Shown here in pieces: positions 1 to 11,639 of a stretch of DNA of 64,000 bases. The stretch is from NCBI GenBank assembly GCA_030142905.1, contig JASJOG010000431.1, positions 1-64,000 on the forward strand, written 5' to 3'. This stretch comes from Heliopora coerulea. Its lineage: Eukaryota; Cnidaria; Anthozoa; Scleralcyonacea; Helioporidae. Position 1 is the stretch's first letter. Every line of letters starts with the position of its first letter. Both the position numbers and the translations under genes were made by a program. Under the pieces are notes generated by a model. The model saw only the letters and a list, made by a program, of their open reading frames with translations. It did not search any database and was not told where the DNA came from.

Positions 1-1
1 G

Positions 2-91
2 GAAGCAAAAGAAATTCGTGATGAGTACAGTGCATATTTCAACGGTGAAGGAACCGTTTCTTGGCAGTGGAGAACATGTGGAATTGACTGA
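2..91 (+). pseudogene. C-terminal end of Harbinger-like (HARBI1-type) transposase
   Basis: Frame 2 is open from the window edge to a TGA at 89 and reads AKEIRDEYSAYFNGEGTVSW followed by Q and W. A short 'R-D-x-(10)-G-x-V-x-W-Q' tail closes many HARBI1-like DDE transposases. The rest of the gene, with the catalytic residues, is left of the window, so whether it is intact cannot be judged. The convergent MADF-type gene supports the assignment. Confidence 0.5.
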
Positions 92-632
92 TTGACTGAA
101 ATTAAGGAATGACCCAAGGAATTTATCTTTGAACTTGTAACTAATTAGGATATCATTGACACTATACATATACTGTAGTATATACTATAAGCTTTTTATA
201 TTCTTTCCCTTTGACATTCAGCAATGTTTGAAAAGTAAATGCTATTGCCCACTAAAAACTTTAATTTTACTTTGAATAAAATGCAAGCTAGTTTTGCACT
301 ACTCAATGGAAAGTCCAGACCACATCCTCTTACCTGAAGAATACCAAGAAATAGCAACAATAATGGGAGTTAGAACTATTTAGGAAATGACCTTGGTCTT
401 ATGCCATGCTGTTGCAGGGTAAAGGGTTAAAAGCTTTCCACTGACTGGCGCATTATTATTGAAATACAACTATACAAGTAACTAGATTATCTTATACAAC
501 CAAATGCATAAAATTAATGTACCATATAAGATATCCAACAAACTAATATCTACACAAATTTCTCATATCGTGAAAACTGTATAACAAAAAGGTTACATCA
601 AGTTTCTTCCCCAGTCTCAGATATTGGTGTTT

Positions 633-1893
633 TTAAAGAATTGAAAATACTTTAGCAAAAAACCCACAAGAAATACCAATTAATATACCCAAATAGGTAT
701 TGGTTGTGGCCCATCGACCAACCATATTTACAGATTGCTCTTCCTCATATGATGACAATGATGTTGTAAAAGAGGGGCTACTTTGTGGTACCTGACCACT
801 GTAAAATGGTGACTGAGGTAATGTAAACATTGGGTTATATCGATACTGCATGCCAAAACCAACATTTTGTGGTTGATATTGTGATGGCCCTCCAATGCTA
901 GCACCCATCTCTATTTCAAATAACACATTTATGTTTTTCTCAGCAATCAATCTTTGTTGGTCGTTAAATCTCATCAGTGTTTCTTGGACTGGCTTTCCAA
1001 ATGCACTGACTTCTTTGTTAACAGGGCTTTTATCGTCTTCAACAGAACTACCAACAGGCAATCTAAGGACGTTTATAGCTTCCTTCATGAGCTCTACTTT
1101 GACATCTGAAATTTCAGCTTCTCTCTTTCGTTTGCATTTCTCCTGTATAGGGTTCTTAGAACATCTAGACACTGTGTAACCTTCTAAATCAGTAAACACA
1201 TTAATCGTGCTTACTGATTCATCTACTTCCTTATTATGGCTCATAAACAACATCCTTTCATAGTACTTCCATTCAGACTTGTAAACCGAATCTGTTCCAG
1301 AACCCGTCCTCTTACTTCCTTCCACCCTCTTATGTTCTCTATCAAAGGTAGTCGTCAGTGTATGCCATTGGGCTTTTATCTCAACAAGAGAATGAATCAC
1401 TAGTATACCAGCCAGTTTGCTCAATGCCGCTCCTTTTAGATTTCTGTCTTTATAATTTTGCAATGTGTGGTTCCACAAAAGTTCGTTTTCCTGGTAGAAA
1501 TCAATGAGGGTGTCTATATCTCCATCATTCCATTCTTTTTCTTTCTTTCCATCTAGGCTCTTGATAATTTCTGATTTCAAAAAAATCTAGGTCTTTATAA
1601 AATTTCCACCTGGACACGTAACAACTATCTGCATGAACTCTTTTTACTTCCCTGGTCATAAATATCCGTAAAGTATGAAGGAGTTTCTTCAATTCCGCTA
1701 CGCTCACGTTAAAACGTAAGGACAACATTTGGGTTTCTTCCACCTTTTTTGAATAATCCTTGTAAGCCGACAGAGATGTATTCCATAAACTCGGGGAGTC
1801 TTTTAGAGGTAGTATTAGCTCTTTCTTTTGATTATCTGTCAATTTACTTTCTTCGTCCCTTCGAGTCGCTATGACCATTACCCACTTGACCAA
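633..1893 (-). pseudogene. Two-domain MADF/Myb-SANT-like DNA-binding protein of the Harbinger element
   Basis: Two open frames follow each other on the minus strand (1893 to 1525, then 1580 to 633). Each carries one helical MADF/Myb-SANT-like unit with the same skeleton: 'LWNTSLSAYKDY...VKRVHADS.YVSRWKFYKDL' and 'LWNHTLQNYKDR...HKRVEGS...YKSEWKYYERM'. In such elements this second protein binds DNA and helps bring transposase to the ends. The frames differ by a shift located in the homopolymer run at about 1579-1588, so a single-base indel (or sequencing error) may separate one tandem two-domain protein. The downstream part has a Lys/Arg-rich patch near residue 160, a Pro/Gln/Ser-rich stretch, and an odd hydrophobic C-terminal tail (TYLGILIGISCGFF) that could be a membrane anchor. 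It could instead be two overlapping genes. Confidence 0.5.
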
Positions 1894-2022
1894 ACCAAAT
1901 ATTCCGATTGGTTATACAAGCAAAACGTTGCGGCTATCGTTGCGAGAAGTTGAAACTAATTCAACTTTTGGCAATTTTGCCCGCAACAAAACGGTTGCGA
2001 AGCCTGTTGCTTGCGAGGGCTG

Positions 2023-2101
2023 TTACACTTGCAACAAACCTCGCAATTTTGTTGCGCCACACAATCGCGCAACAAAATTGCGTGAAAAATTGCAAGTGTA
2101 A
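2023..2101. repeat. Nested inverted repeats at the Harbinger terminus
   Basis: An outer 12-bp arm ttacacttgcaa (2023-2034) is repeated inverted at 2090-2101. Inside it, a perfect 15-bp arm gcaattttgttgcgc (2043-2057) is inverted at 2067-2081 with a 9-nt loop. Nested hairpins of this kind are expected near the end of a DNA transposon. Confidence 0.7.
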
Positions 2102-2111
2102 GAGCACCTTT

Positions 2112-2262
2112 ATGTTATCAGTGTATCTATCCAACTATCCATCTGCCCATCTTCCCCTTCATCTGTCTATCCACTTATCCGTATATCTAACTATATCCGT
2201 CAATCTGTCTATCTGTTTATAGGTCTGTCTATCTGTGTGTTTGTCCGTCCGTCTGTAAAGGT
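2112..2262. repeat. Degenerate (TATC/GTCT)n microsatellite
   Basis: About 150 bp are made of imperfect ctat/ctgt tetranucleotide units, directly abutting the transposon end. Open frames here are repeat artefacts. Confidence 0.75.
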
Positions 2263-4312
2263 AACGTTGATAGTCTGAAATCTTTTGTAGAGAGCGAGTT
2301 GACTTAACGTGGCAAGTGGCTAGAAAGACAAATAACGATCGTTTCCATGTTCCCAAGACGTGGAATGGTAATTTCTGCTTTTATCCAGGTACAAAAAACT
2401 AGCTGTGCAGAACCCTAATCAAGAGAGAGTCAAAAACATATCAAAAGATTCATATGTGATTCAACGCAGCGAAATGTCAAAAATTGTGATCAAGAAAGTG
2501 TTATGTGTGAAGATCAATATGTATAACGACGAAGCCGGAGGTTCAAAGTCGGTTCTCATCGACATCACATCCGAGGAAGGCAAAGTATATCAAGGATGTA
2601 TTCAAAATACCCTGCAGATTAATGAATTAGAACTAAAGTTTGCAACACTTGAATTAACTATTTAATCATCGGTTTGTGATATGATTCCATCTTATCAAGA
2701 TTTTGTTTACAAGATCAAAATTATTAAACTTCTAAGACCTATGGAAATATGACTACTAGGGTGAAAGATAAATTTTGAATTTTAAGAACAGATTGAACTT
2801 CCCCTAAACAAGAGACTAGATGAAAAAAATAGTGAATTTTAAGTTTGACGGCGGTCAATTGAAATTCAATCCAGGACCTGGTAAATTTAGTTCTTTGCTT
2901 TTAATTACCTCCTGAGCTGGGAAGATTAATGCCAAAGACGAGTGGTAATTAAGTTTTTCGTCTATCTTGAAAGCTAATAACTACGTTTAGGAAAATTATT
3001 GGATAGATCAAGCCTAATACAAGTATTTAAATTTCTCAAATGTGAATGTATGATGACCTGATCATTAGACGGACAGAAATTGTAAGAGGAGTGTGATCCA
3101 TAGCGGAAATATGGTGGCACAGCTGATCTTTGTCTTTCTTTTGTTCATTCCGATAACATGCCTACCCAAAACCATTTCTGTTCTCTTTGAATTACACCTT
3201 CTATCTCAGCAACAACTATAGAGATGGTAGAATTTAAACATCAAAATGAAAAACTGAATAGGCAAATTAATTATGAATTATATCTTCTAATCCTTTGCGG
3301 TGCAGGACGTCCTTAAGCAAGACGTCTTGCGCTAGTCAGAGTAATGATAAAAAAAGTCGGATACCGATCGAAAAGAACATAGCTGCATAGAAAGCCGGGG
3401 AAAGGCGTAGGAAAACATCCCCCCTAACAATAGAACGAGGAGGACGGACGCGCCACTATTTATGAAAGTAACTAAGTTTGGACTAAAAAAATATCCGGTA
3501 TTATTAGTAGAGTTGAAGTTAGCTAGTGAAACTCACTAATCAGGATTAGGATTTTCAATCAATGCACCATTCGGATAGCAGTGAGCTGCTTTATGCGCAT
3601 CGTTAAGATTGCTGTATATGATGTTTTTCTGCTTTTGTTAAAGCTAATCTCAAAATTCAGGAAATAGCGTTTCAGTGGCTCAGAAAATAAAAGAAAATTC
3701 CTGTGAGAGGATGCCCATTGATTCCCTCAGAGGTGGGGTGTGACCCTCCAATGATTAATTGGTTCATAAGCCTCTGAAGAGTGAAACTCTCCTGCAGTTT
3801 TGAACATTAAAGGTGCTGGATTCGAGTTTTTAGCTATATTTGAATTTTAGTGTAGTTACAATAAAACTGCAAAAATATATTGTTAATCCTATTCAAACCT
3901 GTTTCTTAGACTTCCTCAACCATATGTATTAATATACTTTCAAATGTTTTTCTAATACTTTTTTGAAAAATAGTATCCAATTTTATCACTCTCCATTGCA
4001 TTACCATCAAACACTCCATCATGTATAATTATCTTTATAATGTAAAGTTTAATACAAGAAAACTACCAAAAATTACTTCGCCAAATGAGTAATTTATTTT
4101 CACATTTCTTCTACACACCAATTGAGACTGTTCAATAACTGTTATTAAAACTGCAAAATTGTTTATTTTGATCTTCCTTTCATTAAGATTATTTTGATGC
4201 ATCCATTTTATAGTTTCAGTAATTCCTTTCATCTTTCCGGATTTTAGATGTTCTAAATTTTAACCCAAATACTATCAAGAAAGAAGCACTTGTAAAACAA
4301 CCACATATTTCG
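2263..4312. other. Intergenic stretch without a recognised gene
   Basis: AT-rich sequence with only short open frames. An 86-codon frame at 2405-2665 on the plus strand resembles no family I recognise and has no flanking signals, so it is not called. No terminal repeats or RNA-gene motifs are evident. Confidence 0.5.
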
Positions 4313-4363
4313 TTATTCACTGTTCGTAGCCCGTTTCCTTTTTCTGCACGTCCTCAGATTAGC
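4313..4363 (-). other. Conserved exon-like 51-nt block downstream of the C-type lectin exon
   Basis: On the minus strand a splice acceptor ending in 'taatag' is followed by 51 nt that closely match the block at 37418-37468 downstream of the other lectin copy. One frame in both copies ends in a basic tail, RKRATNSE here, followed by TAA. The upstream lectin exon ends in a phase that, if joined directly, does not use this frame, so either another small exon intervenes or the block is 3' UTR. Conservation is seen; the reading is inferred. Confidence 0.4.
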
Positions 4364-4734
4364 CTATTAACAGGGAAAAAAAGAAATGTACCAACAAGTT
4401 ATGGGATACAGCTAATTTGCCATGCTGAGGGAAAGTATTTCATATTACTAAATTACTTATTCATGGTAACGAACAATAAAATCCCAGCTACATAAAACAT
4501 TGCGCTAGTGCATAAAACGTATCTAATTCATTAATATACTCTTAGAGCTGAAAAACATGAATTGGAAGAAGAATATTCTTATCCACAAGGTAAACTATAC
4601 GATGTGTAAGATTTCTTTTAATTATTAAAAAGAACTTGATCAAAGTGAAACAAAGAAACATGAGTAATATTTATAAAAATATCTCTGGATCTTTTCAAAA
4701 TAAACTGACGATATAAAACGCATTTTGACTTACG

Positions 4735-5149
4735 TCACGATCTCTTAAGCTCGCAAATGAAAGAAAAATTCTTCAAACACACATTATCATTCCATGCCAG
4801 ATATTGAAGACGGCCGCCCCAATAATGTCCACAGTCTTCTTCGTCATGATGATTGTCGGGGTTTTGTGGCAACCAGTTTGTATAAATTGGTTTCAAGCCA
4901 TAAACGGTAAAGAATTTTTTATCATAACGTCTCACAAGTCCGATCCAGGGGTCTACAAGTTGGTGTTGTTTTACAGCGTCCAAGATTGCGTTGTCTTCTT
5001 CCTTGTTTATGGGAATGGCCACGTCACCGCCATAATCAAGACAGTAAGATCTTGCGTTATCCCAGGTGGTCCTGTAAGCGCTGAAGTAATAGTATGAGGA
5101 ATTGAGACTCGCCCATTCGCAAGGGCATAAAGTAATACTCTCACCTATA
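4735..5149 (-). CDS. C-type lectin domain exon (copy 1)
   Basis: A single C-type lectin-like domain: first cysteine pair region (CPCEW), WDNARSYC, the WIGL core motif, a 'NWLPQNPDN' loop in the place of the long sugar-binding loop, then AWND and the final cysteines ending FICE. WND supplies calcium ligands in canonical domains; here the loop reads QNPDN and not EPN, so calcium-dependent sugar binding is possible but not certain. The minus-strand exon is bounded by an acceptor (tttacag) near 5150 and a donor GTAAGT at 4733-4728. A TGA sits one base before that donor, at the codon that reads AAA in the paralogous exon at 36.6-37.0 kb; it is either the true end or a premature stop. No signal-peptide exon is visible upstream. 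Such domains are secreted or cell-surface recognition modules in animals. Confidence 0.75.
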
Positions 5150-5169
5150 CTGTAAAGAATGGAAATCAA

Positions 5170-7168
5170 TCTTTTAGATGAAGCGGGGAACCTTAATCCA
5201 GGTGTTGGGTAATAATTAATGGGGAAATTCTGTCATTATAGTGCTTTGATTATTGGATCAGAATAACCTTAAATGGTTTTTCAGTTGGTGAAACATTATA
5301 ACGTCAAAAAGTAGAAAATGTTTGGGCTCTGGTAAACGAATGTCCGAATTCTGTATGCCTTTAATATTAGTCACTCGACTTTTTTGAGGACCATTAGATT
5401 TTGCTCCTTAAAAAGTGTTTTGAAATTCTTTTACAGAAACCATTTTAACAGCACTTTTTTATGGGATTTGGTTTGCTAGAGAGGAAAATTTGAAACATCA
5501 ATCAATTGGACGAGACTTTTTGAGAACTTCTGCCAAACAACCTCAGTTGCTTTCAATTATGGCTGCTCAATCATCTTTAGTTGGTATACCCGATCAAAAT
5601 CTCAAATTGCTAAAATAATAGAATTTTAATCGTTTCACTGTATGGCGTCTCTGATTGAGGAGTAAAACAGTTTGGAGTAAGCCAGAGTTAATGTTGCTTT
5701 AGCCTGAGTAAAATAATGACAAAATAATCTAGCAAGCATATAATTAATTGAGATAATTATTTATAACCCTTCTCCAGCAGGGTATCACAGCTTGTCGGGT
5801 AAAATCCTCAGGTGTTAGGTGAAGTGAAATAATTTAATACTGATTATAATGCAAAAGAGTCGGAAAATATCTGTTTGGGATTTTTTTAGAAATTTTGTTA
5901 ACAAATTTCAACACTACATTTTGTATTTAACAATTTCGCAACAGGACGTCTGCTCTTGCCCAGTATAATCGCCAGGTGTTAGCCCAAGAAAAATAGTTTG
6001 GAATTAGAGTTACAGAATTTTTGATTGACTTTGCCATGTAAGAGTTAGTTGGAATAGGTTATAAACCTAATTAAACCAGTTAAAAGTAGTTTTAACAACG
6101 TAAATAACAAAGAAATATTCGATCGCTGGTTCAAACTGAAAACATTAGGTAGACTTTGAGTTAGAATGAAGCTTCTCGCTTCATTATTACTTAGCCATCT
6201 ACGATCATTGTAGTTCAGCCTGGAAACAATCTCTTCTTAATAACCCCATCTAGAGTCGCATGATGAAGTGGTGGAATACCTCTTCGTTGAGCCAAGGCTT
6301 CAAAGAGATTATCACGCCAATAAACTTTATATGTTTGTTGATTAAACTTTCTGTAGTTTGTGTAAACAAGATAGGGAGCTATAGTATGGCACAGAATTTT
6401 ACTATTCATCTAAACCAATATAATTCACACAGTAACTCTTCATTTGCTCCTGAAAAATTATAGCCGGTTGAATACCGATGATGATTCATGCCTCTGATCA
6501 CACCCCTCCTTAGTTTTTCGTATCGAGTATCTAAGGCTCAGAAGGATCAATGTTTACATTCAAAATACGCGAAGAAAACTAAGAAATCATTTATACATTT
6601 CGTAGCACTCACTTTTTTCATTGAAATAGACAGAATACCGGCTTATATCTCCCTTACTACAAGTTTCAGGTTTCAGAACCGATCACACTGTTTCAGAACA
6701 GATCCGAAGTATTCATCATTTTATCTTGCCAACCAGCAATTTAAAATCTTGTGCATGAGCGAAACGAGGCTAGGTAGGGCAAAAATATATGGCGGTCGGA
6801 TAATGAAAAAATTCAATTTATCTAATTAAATGGTATAGCACCTTAATTAACAACTTCAAACTAAATGGGTCATCTCGTCCGGAATATATTTTTCGGAATT
6901 GAATGGCACCTCTTCGAACTTATTGTATTACGTGAACTGCTGAACGGCTCATTTCGACTTCAATGGGTGACGTCATACTAAACGGCTCATTTCGATGTGA
7001 AATAACCACACCGAGTAGAATGGCCGAATTAAACTACTTTGAATTGAATGGTCGAAGATAGAAGGATTCAAACCGTTAACTCTCCGAATTAAACAGCAGC
7101 ATTTGTAATTATAAGAAAGTTATGCCCAGCCTTGTACTTGAGGAACAAATTTTGCTTTAAATGATGCG
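5170..7168. other. Intergenic stretch, repetitive in places
   Basis: No gene recognised. Two related passages at about 5790-5825 and 5955-5990 share the word 'caggtgttag', and 6935-7095 contains repeated words (cggctcatttcga twice, ccgaattaaac twice). These look like remains of older repeats whose family I cannot name. Confidence 0.4.
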
Positions 7169-7176
7169 ATCCAAAG

Positions 7177-7973
7177 CAGGGGCGGATCAAGCACGAGCAG
7201 GGCCCAAGCACACTATCATGTCCACTCAAACCAAAAAAAAAAAAAGTTGGGTAGATAGGATACTTGGGATTACGTATTAAAAATAAAATGCAACGAAAGG
7301 GCAATATACAATGACTGAAATGCCTTTCGCATTTAACAATGAAATCTCTAAATCATACTTCATGACAATAACAAGTGAATGCAATATCGACATAAATATG
7401 TTTATATTTATATATTATATAAAATGCTTGAGTTCTGATGCTAAATATAAAAGATTTGTATATACTAAATGTCTCAATAGTAAACTTCCATTTATAAAGC
7501 AATAGTCAGTTTCTAATGTAGGACTTTGGTAATTCTGTGACTGGAAACTGATTTGTTTAGTTATAGTCCTCATATTTTAATAAGGGACATAGCCATCCCG
7601 CAGTCAAAAGATAAGCACGCCAAAAATGTCAGGTTCAACACTTTACACAGCATATATATTACATCTTAAGCCCAAATAAAATGTCAAACTTTTCATGTAA
7701 TTTTAAATCAACGAAACAGTGGAACGTGGAATTTTTACTCTCCTAGATTTCAAGTCTGGATGATTGACGATAGGTCGATGGCGTGGTAATGAAGGCTTTT
7801 TGGCCAATTTCACTGCTGTGTTGCAGCAACAGTTTGGGCATCCCATGTTTAGTGTCTAGCATAAAAATGCCTTCCCTCTGGAAAGCTTTGGGCTGCCAAA
7901 AATTGTGCGGGTCCTTGAAAAGTGAGGGTCCCCCGGCACGTGCGTAAAGTGCCTCCCCCTTAATCCGCCATTG
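7177..7973. mobile_element. Non-autonomous hAT element (~0.8 kb)
   Basis: The left end starts CAGGGGCGGATCAAG and the right end, read inverted, starts CAATGGCGGATTAAG, a matching terminal inverted repeat of hAT type. The flanks form an 8-bp target duplication with one mismatch: atccaaag at 7169-7176 and atctaaag at 7974-7981. Eight-base duplications are diagnostic of hAT insertions. No transposase is inside; open frames are short, so it depends on a transposase elsewhere. Confidence 0.65.
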
Positions 7974-7981
7974 ATCTAAAG

Positions 7982-9221
7982 CATAGTTCAGTTGTACCAT
8001 CGTCTCGCATTGCACGAGGGTTGCCCTTGCGATCGGCATTACTATGCGCCGTTACACCATAATGGCCCTCCGAGAAGGCGAGAAATTTTGATAAGGCGCA
8101 ATTAACCTTGTATACCTCCTCATTAAATACATAACGGCAGAAAAAGTAGTTGAAGAGTGCCTGGATCAGCATGTTAATCATCAAGAATCATGTGATATGT
8201 AGTAATTACTTGCTGCAGTTTCTTAGGAGTTTGTCATTGCAGCTGAGCGATGTGAAAAGTTTAAGATTTTCAGAAGTTGCTTCAATTAATGTGTCATTAA
8301 TTTTTATGTTTGTATTTATAATTATACTTGTGCCGAATATTATGAATTTCTCAAGTACTTTTTCTAGTAACTCCCGATGAAGGACTTTCAACAACGGACC
8401 AATCCGGAGACCATTACTGTGATTTTGTTGTTTGAGGCTTGCTTTGTTAGAGGAATCAAACTCCGAATAAAATATTTTTGAAATCTGAGAATCGGAAACT
8501 ATAAATGTTTTTTTTTTATAGTGGAAAGGGATTCATATGGATAATGTAAGATTTTTAAGGATTTGTGGAAATGGGCATACTACGTTGATATCAGGTGAAT
8601 GTGAACCGAGCGGTGGCCTACTCTTCGTAAGTACAGTTTTGGCATACGTACATTTTGTAACTTCTTGAGGACGGAGCTATCCATTTTATCAAACGACGTC
8701 GGGTCTAATTGTCATAATGGAGTTCAACCGAGATGTCGCAAATGCTTTTATTTCGTCCCAGAATACAACGAAGTGACGTTGCACTGAGTATCGGAATTCT
8801 TTTGAACGAGTTTCATCCACACCAAAAACAGACCCATTAGGATAAAAATTAATGCCAGGATTTGCAAAGTGCGGCAAAACAGGAGAATACAACATATTCT
8901 TCACTACATACCGCAGTGTAAAAGGAACATGTCGCATTGCTTTATCGCACCTACGCGATGCCATCATTTCGGACGCGAGTTATTGGGGAATTGATTTACA
9001 AACTCTTGATCAAGAAGTGGGAAAAACTCAAATGTGATTTAGGGAATCAATGAATCGTACCTACCAACAAGGTGAAGCACTGTTCATTGGTCCGTATTTG
9101 TCACTACGCAAACCAAGTATCAAAGCCACATTTCAAAATTATTAAAATAGAGTTTAAAATTTAGTTCGTGACCACGTGTTCTTTAACAACTGTAATAAAT
9201 CTTCATACAACATCCATATAT
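7982..9221. other. Intergenic stretch without a recognised gene
   Basis: Only short open frames in unrelated phases; the longest (8689-8967 minus, 92 codons) has no recognisable motif. No terminal repeats or RNA-gene boxes seen. Confidence 0.4.
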
Positions 9222-9229
9222 ACACCAAC

Positions 9230-10189
9230 TAGTGGCGGATTAACCAATAGGAACTATGAGCGCCTGCCTAGGGCCCTCGAAGATGTTTGTCTATGTGGCT
9301 ATGTTTTATTTTTTTTATTTTTGAATGAGATAGCTAAGTATAGACACATTTATCCTTGAGGGATTTGTACTTGATAGCTTGAAAGTCTTACATGCATTTT
9401 GACCAGGGTAAACTACTACAAGTAAAGACAATAAGAGTATTCAAACAGAGCTCAAAGGAATGAAAGGATTCATAATGTATTTCCGAGAAAAATACACAAG
9501 AAAGACTGATTTTCTACTCTCACTTCTATTTATGAAATCGGAGTTGATGTGTTTAATCCCAATTAATGATATGATTAGTTCTTTTGCCGTAATGAAAATA
9601 CGCATTAAAACTGTAGAATGAGCATCATTATGGTGGAATCCGTCCTATCTATGGGTAATTACCAATATCCACTAATGTACGTGTTACAAAGGGCAGACTA
9701 GTACTGTAGTACTGTTTTGCTTGTTAAGACTGTTCTTTACTTCATGTATAACTTTACCGATTCATTCATGCAATTGCTTTTCACATTCGAGTGCCTTTAC
9801 TATTTATTTATTTATTTATACTCGATAACCCTATCAGCTACATAAGCTGTTCTCTCTAGAGGTCCCGTAAGGGCCAACGTAAGACGAAACCGTAAGACGA
9901 AACCGGAATACCCGGAGAAAACCTGCGATGTTTGGAAGAGACAAACTGGACAACACCCTTTTCACAAGTGACCAACGTAATTTTTATCAGATAACCGCAC
10001 AGAGCCAGAATCGAACCATAGTCACAGTGGTGAGAGATACGTGCACTACCACTGTGCCACCAGCACCCCAAAATCTAATTCATGACATTTGAAGCTGAAG
10101 TCCTAAAAAGCGTGCTGATCTAGCTGGGATCTATTGAGCCCACAAAATTGCCTGTACCTAGGGCCCACGAATGTCTTAATCCTCCACTG
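9230..10189. mobile_element. Non-autonomous hAT element (~0.96 kb) with perfect 8-bp target duplication
   Basis: The sequence acaccaac stands at 9222-9229 and again at 10190-10197, directly flanking termini that are inverted copies (TAGTGGCGGATTAA and, inverted, CAGTGGAGGATTAA). The inverted similarity extends inward through a shared 'cctagggccc' block on both sides. There is no transposase frame. A tRNA-derived SINE is inserted near its right end. Confidence 0.8.
9797..10069 (-). mobile_element. tRNA-derived SINE nested in the hAT element
   Basis: Read on the minus strand, an A-box-like TGGCACAGTGGTAGTGC (10059-10043) is followed 25 nt later by a B-box-like GGTTCGATTCTGG (10017-10005), the spacing and words of a tRNA-derived RNA polymerase III promoter. 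The unit continues about 200 nt and ends in a (TAAA)n-type tail at about 9801-9820. This is a SINE and not a tRNA gene because the tRNA stem pairing is not kept and the tail is present. Confidence 0.65.
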
Positions 10190-10208
10190 ACACCAACATA
10201 TTACATCA

Positions 10209-10266
10209 ATACACACATACATACACACATACACATACATACACACACATACATACATACATACAT
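10209..10266. repeat. (ACAT/ACAC)n microsatellite
   Basis: Imperfect acatac/acacat tetranucleotide-type repeats immediately right of the hAT insertion. Confidence 0.85.
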
Positions 10267-10544
10267 ATGTGCATACATCTACATTGGAATTTTAAAAGAA
10301 CATGCCTTAAAGTGTGGATACCTTAATATCATTGTATGTACTTCTGTGTATTATTGTTTGTACCTTAAGGTGGTGTCCGCAATGGTTGTGTCAGCCGAAG
10401 TAGAAAGAATTATAACAGTTGAACCCAGTTTTAACAGAAAGGAAAACTTTATTAGCCAGGTAGGTAGACAAGAATTTTACTTGGGGAAGTATTCAATGTC
10501 GAGCAACTGCTGCCACTGCAAGTTTTCAATGTTGACAAATGCCG

Positions 10545-11635
10545 GTCCTTAGGGTTGTCAAAAGCTGCTATCGATTAGTTCAGAAGCTATTTGACAGACA
10601 GAAGCCAGTCAGTGCTCATTGGTTATGATCTATCGCAACCACTTATAGTAACACACGGCATACCCCAGATGTCCATTTTCGAGCCTGTTTTATTCAATAT
10701 CTATATAAATGATCTACCATGTGTCCCCAAGGTGTGTTCCCTTGAGTCGTACGTTGATGACTCTAAGTTGTATTTGTCATTCATCGTCAAGGATGCGGAT
10801 GTAGACACTGCCCAGCTAACAGAAGATCTCAGGATGGTTACGTCCTCGTGCTATGCCAACAGCATGCTTATCAATCCGGACAAAACGAAAATGGGAACAC
10901 CACAGATGCTGAAGCGAGTACTCGACGATTTTTGTGTAACCCTACTCGAGAAGACCTTATCCCCTATGCAATCTGACGTGGACTTAGGAATTACATTGGA
11001 TGCGACACAGAGCAATAAAACAAACAGATTACAGAGGTGTTCTCAAAGTGTATGGCTGGCTTATGTCAAATTAATCATGTAAAGCATGTTATGGATAAGA
11101 AAACGCTTACAAGGGCTATAAATGTTGTTATATTCACTAAATTGTTCTACTGCTCAAACGTATGGGCAAACACATCACAGCAAATCTGCATCACTGCAAA
11201 AACTTCATTGGTTGCCAGTACATGACATGCTGCGTTATAGAGATGCAGTCCTTATGTATAAGTGTCTCAGGGGTCTTGCACCCCTGTACTTGTGTAAAAA
11301 ATTTTCGTTTAGACCGGAGGTGCTTATTTGTAGGACAAGAAACAAGAAGATGCTTATCATTCCTTTGTACAGAACTGCTATGGGACAGCGGTATTCCGTT
11401 TTTAGGGTTGTGTGATTGTGGAATGGGCTTCCAGATGAGTTTGAGACTATTGATAAATCGGACAGTTTGAAAATTGCTTATAAAAACTTTTTATTCAATA
11501 AATTCCATGATGTTTAACTTTTTGACAATTTTATAATATATCTTATTGAAATTTATTGTAATTGGAAACTGCAAAGCCCTTCGGGACTTTAACTTTTAAT
11601 AAAGTTTACCATTACCATTTCCATTTCGGACGTTC
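10545..11635 (+). mobile_element. 5'-truncated LINE (L2/CR1 type)
   Basis: Only the C-terminal half of a LINE is present. It runs into a 3' end with the hairpin aaagcccttcgggacttt (about 11573-11590) and a short ttacca-type simple tail, as in L2/CR1-like elements. The 5' end, lost about 10545, fits incomplete reverse transcription at insertion. Confidence 0.75.
10561..11505 (+). pseudogene. LINE reverse transcriptase, C-terminal fragment
   Basis: The fragment keeps reverse transcriptase motifs: a GIPQ turn, 'FNIYINDLP', and the catalytic box as ESYVDDSKLY with both aspartates. The thumb/C-terminal region follows in other frames (FYCSNVWAN; HWLPVHDMLRYRDAV), so at least two frameshifts break it, and a TAG lies in frame just before the first long open stretch at about 10576. 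It is not able to code a full enzyme. Family assignment (L2/CR1 group) rests on these word patterns. Confidence 0.8.
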
Positions 11636-11639
11636 ATTG

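Larger units (their letters stand above)
1..2107. mobile_element. PIF/Harbinger-type DNA transposon, right part
   Basis: The window opens inside the 3' end of a Harbinger-like transposase on the plus strand, followed by a convergent MADF/Myb-like gene on the minus strand, which is the usual two-gene layout of PIF/Harbinger elements. The right end, about 1900-2107, is full of short GC-rich words built on 'gttgcg' and 'ttgcaagtgtaa', with nested inverted repeats typical of a transposon terminus. The left end lies outside the window, so the terminal inverted repeats and the 3-bp target duplication cannot be checked. Positions 92-632 hold no gene that I can see. The superfamily call is inferred from the two proteins. 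Confidence 0.55.

Noticed and set aside
2405..2665. 86-codon plus-strand frame as a host gene
   Set aside because: No domain, no splice or start context and no conservation that can be judged from the sequence alone.
10206..10270. CRISPR-like repeat array
   Set aside because: The repeats are simple tetranucleotides without spacers, in a eukaryotic context.
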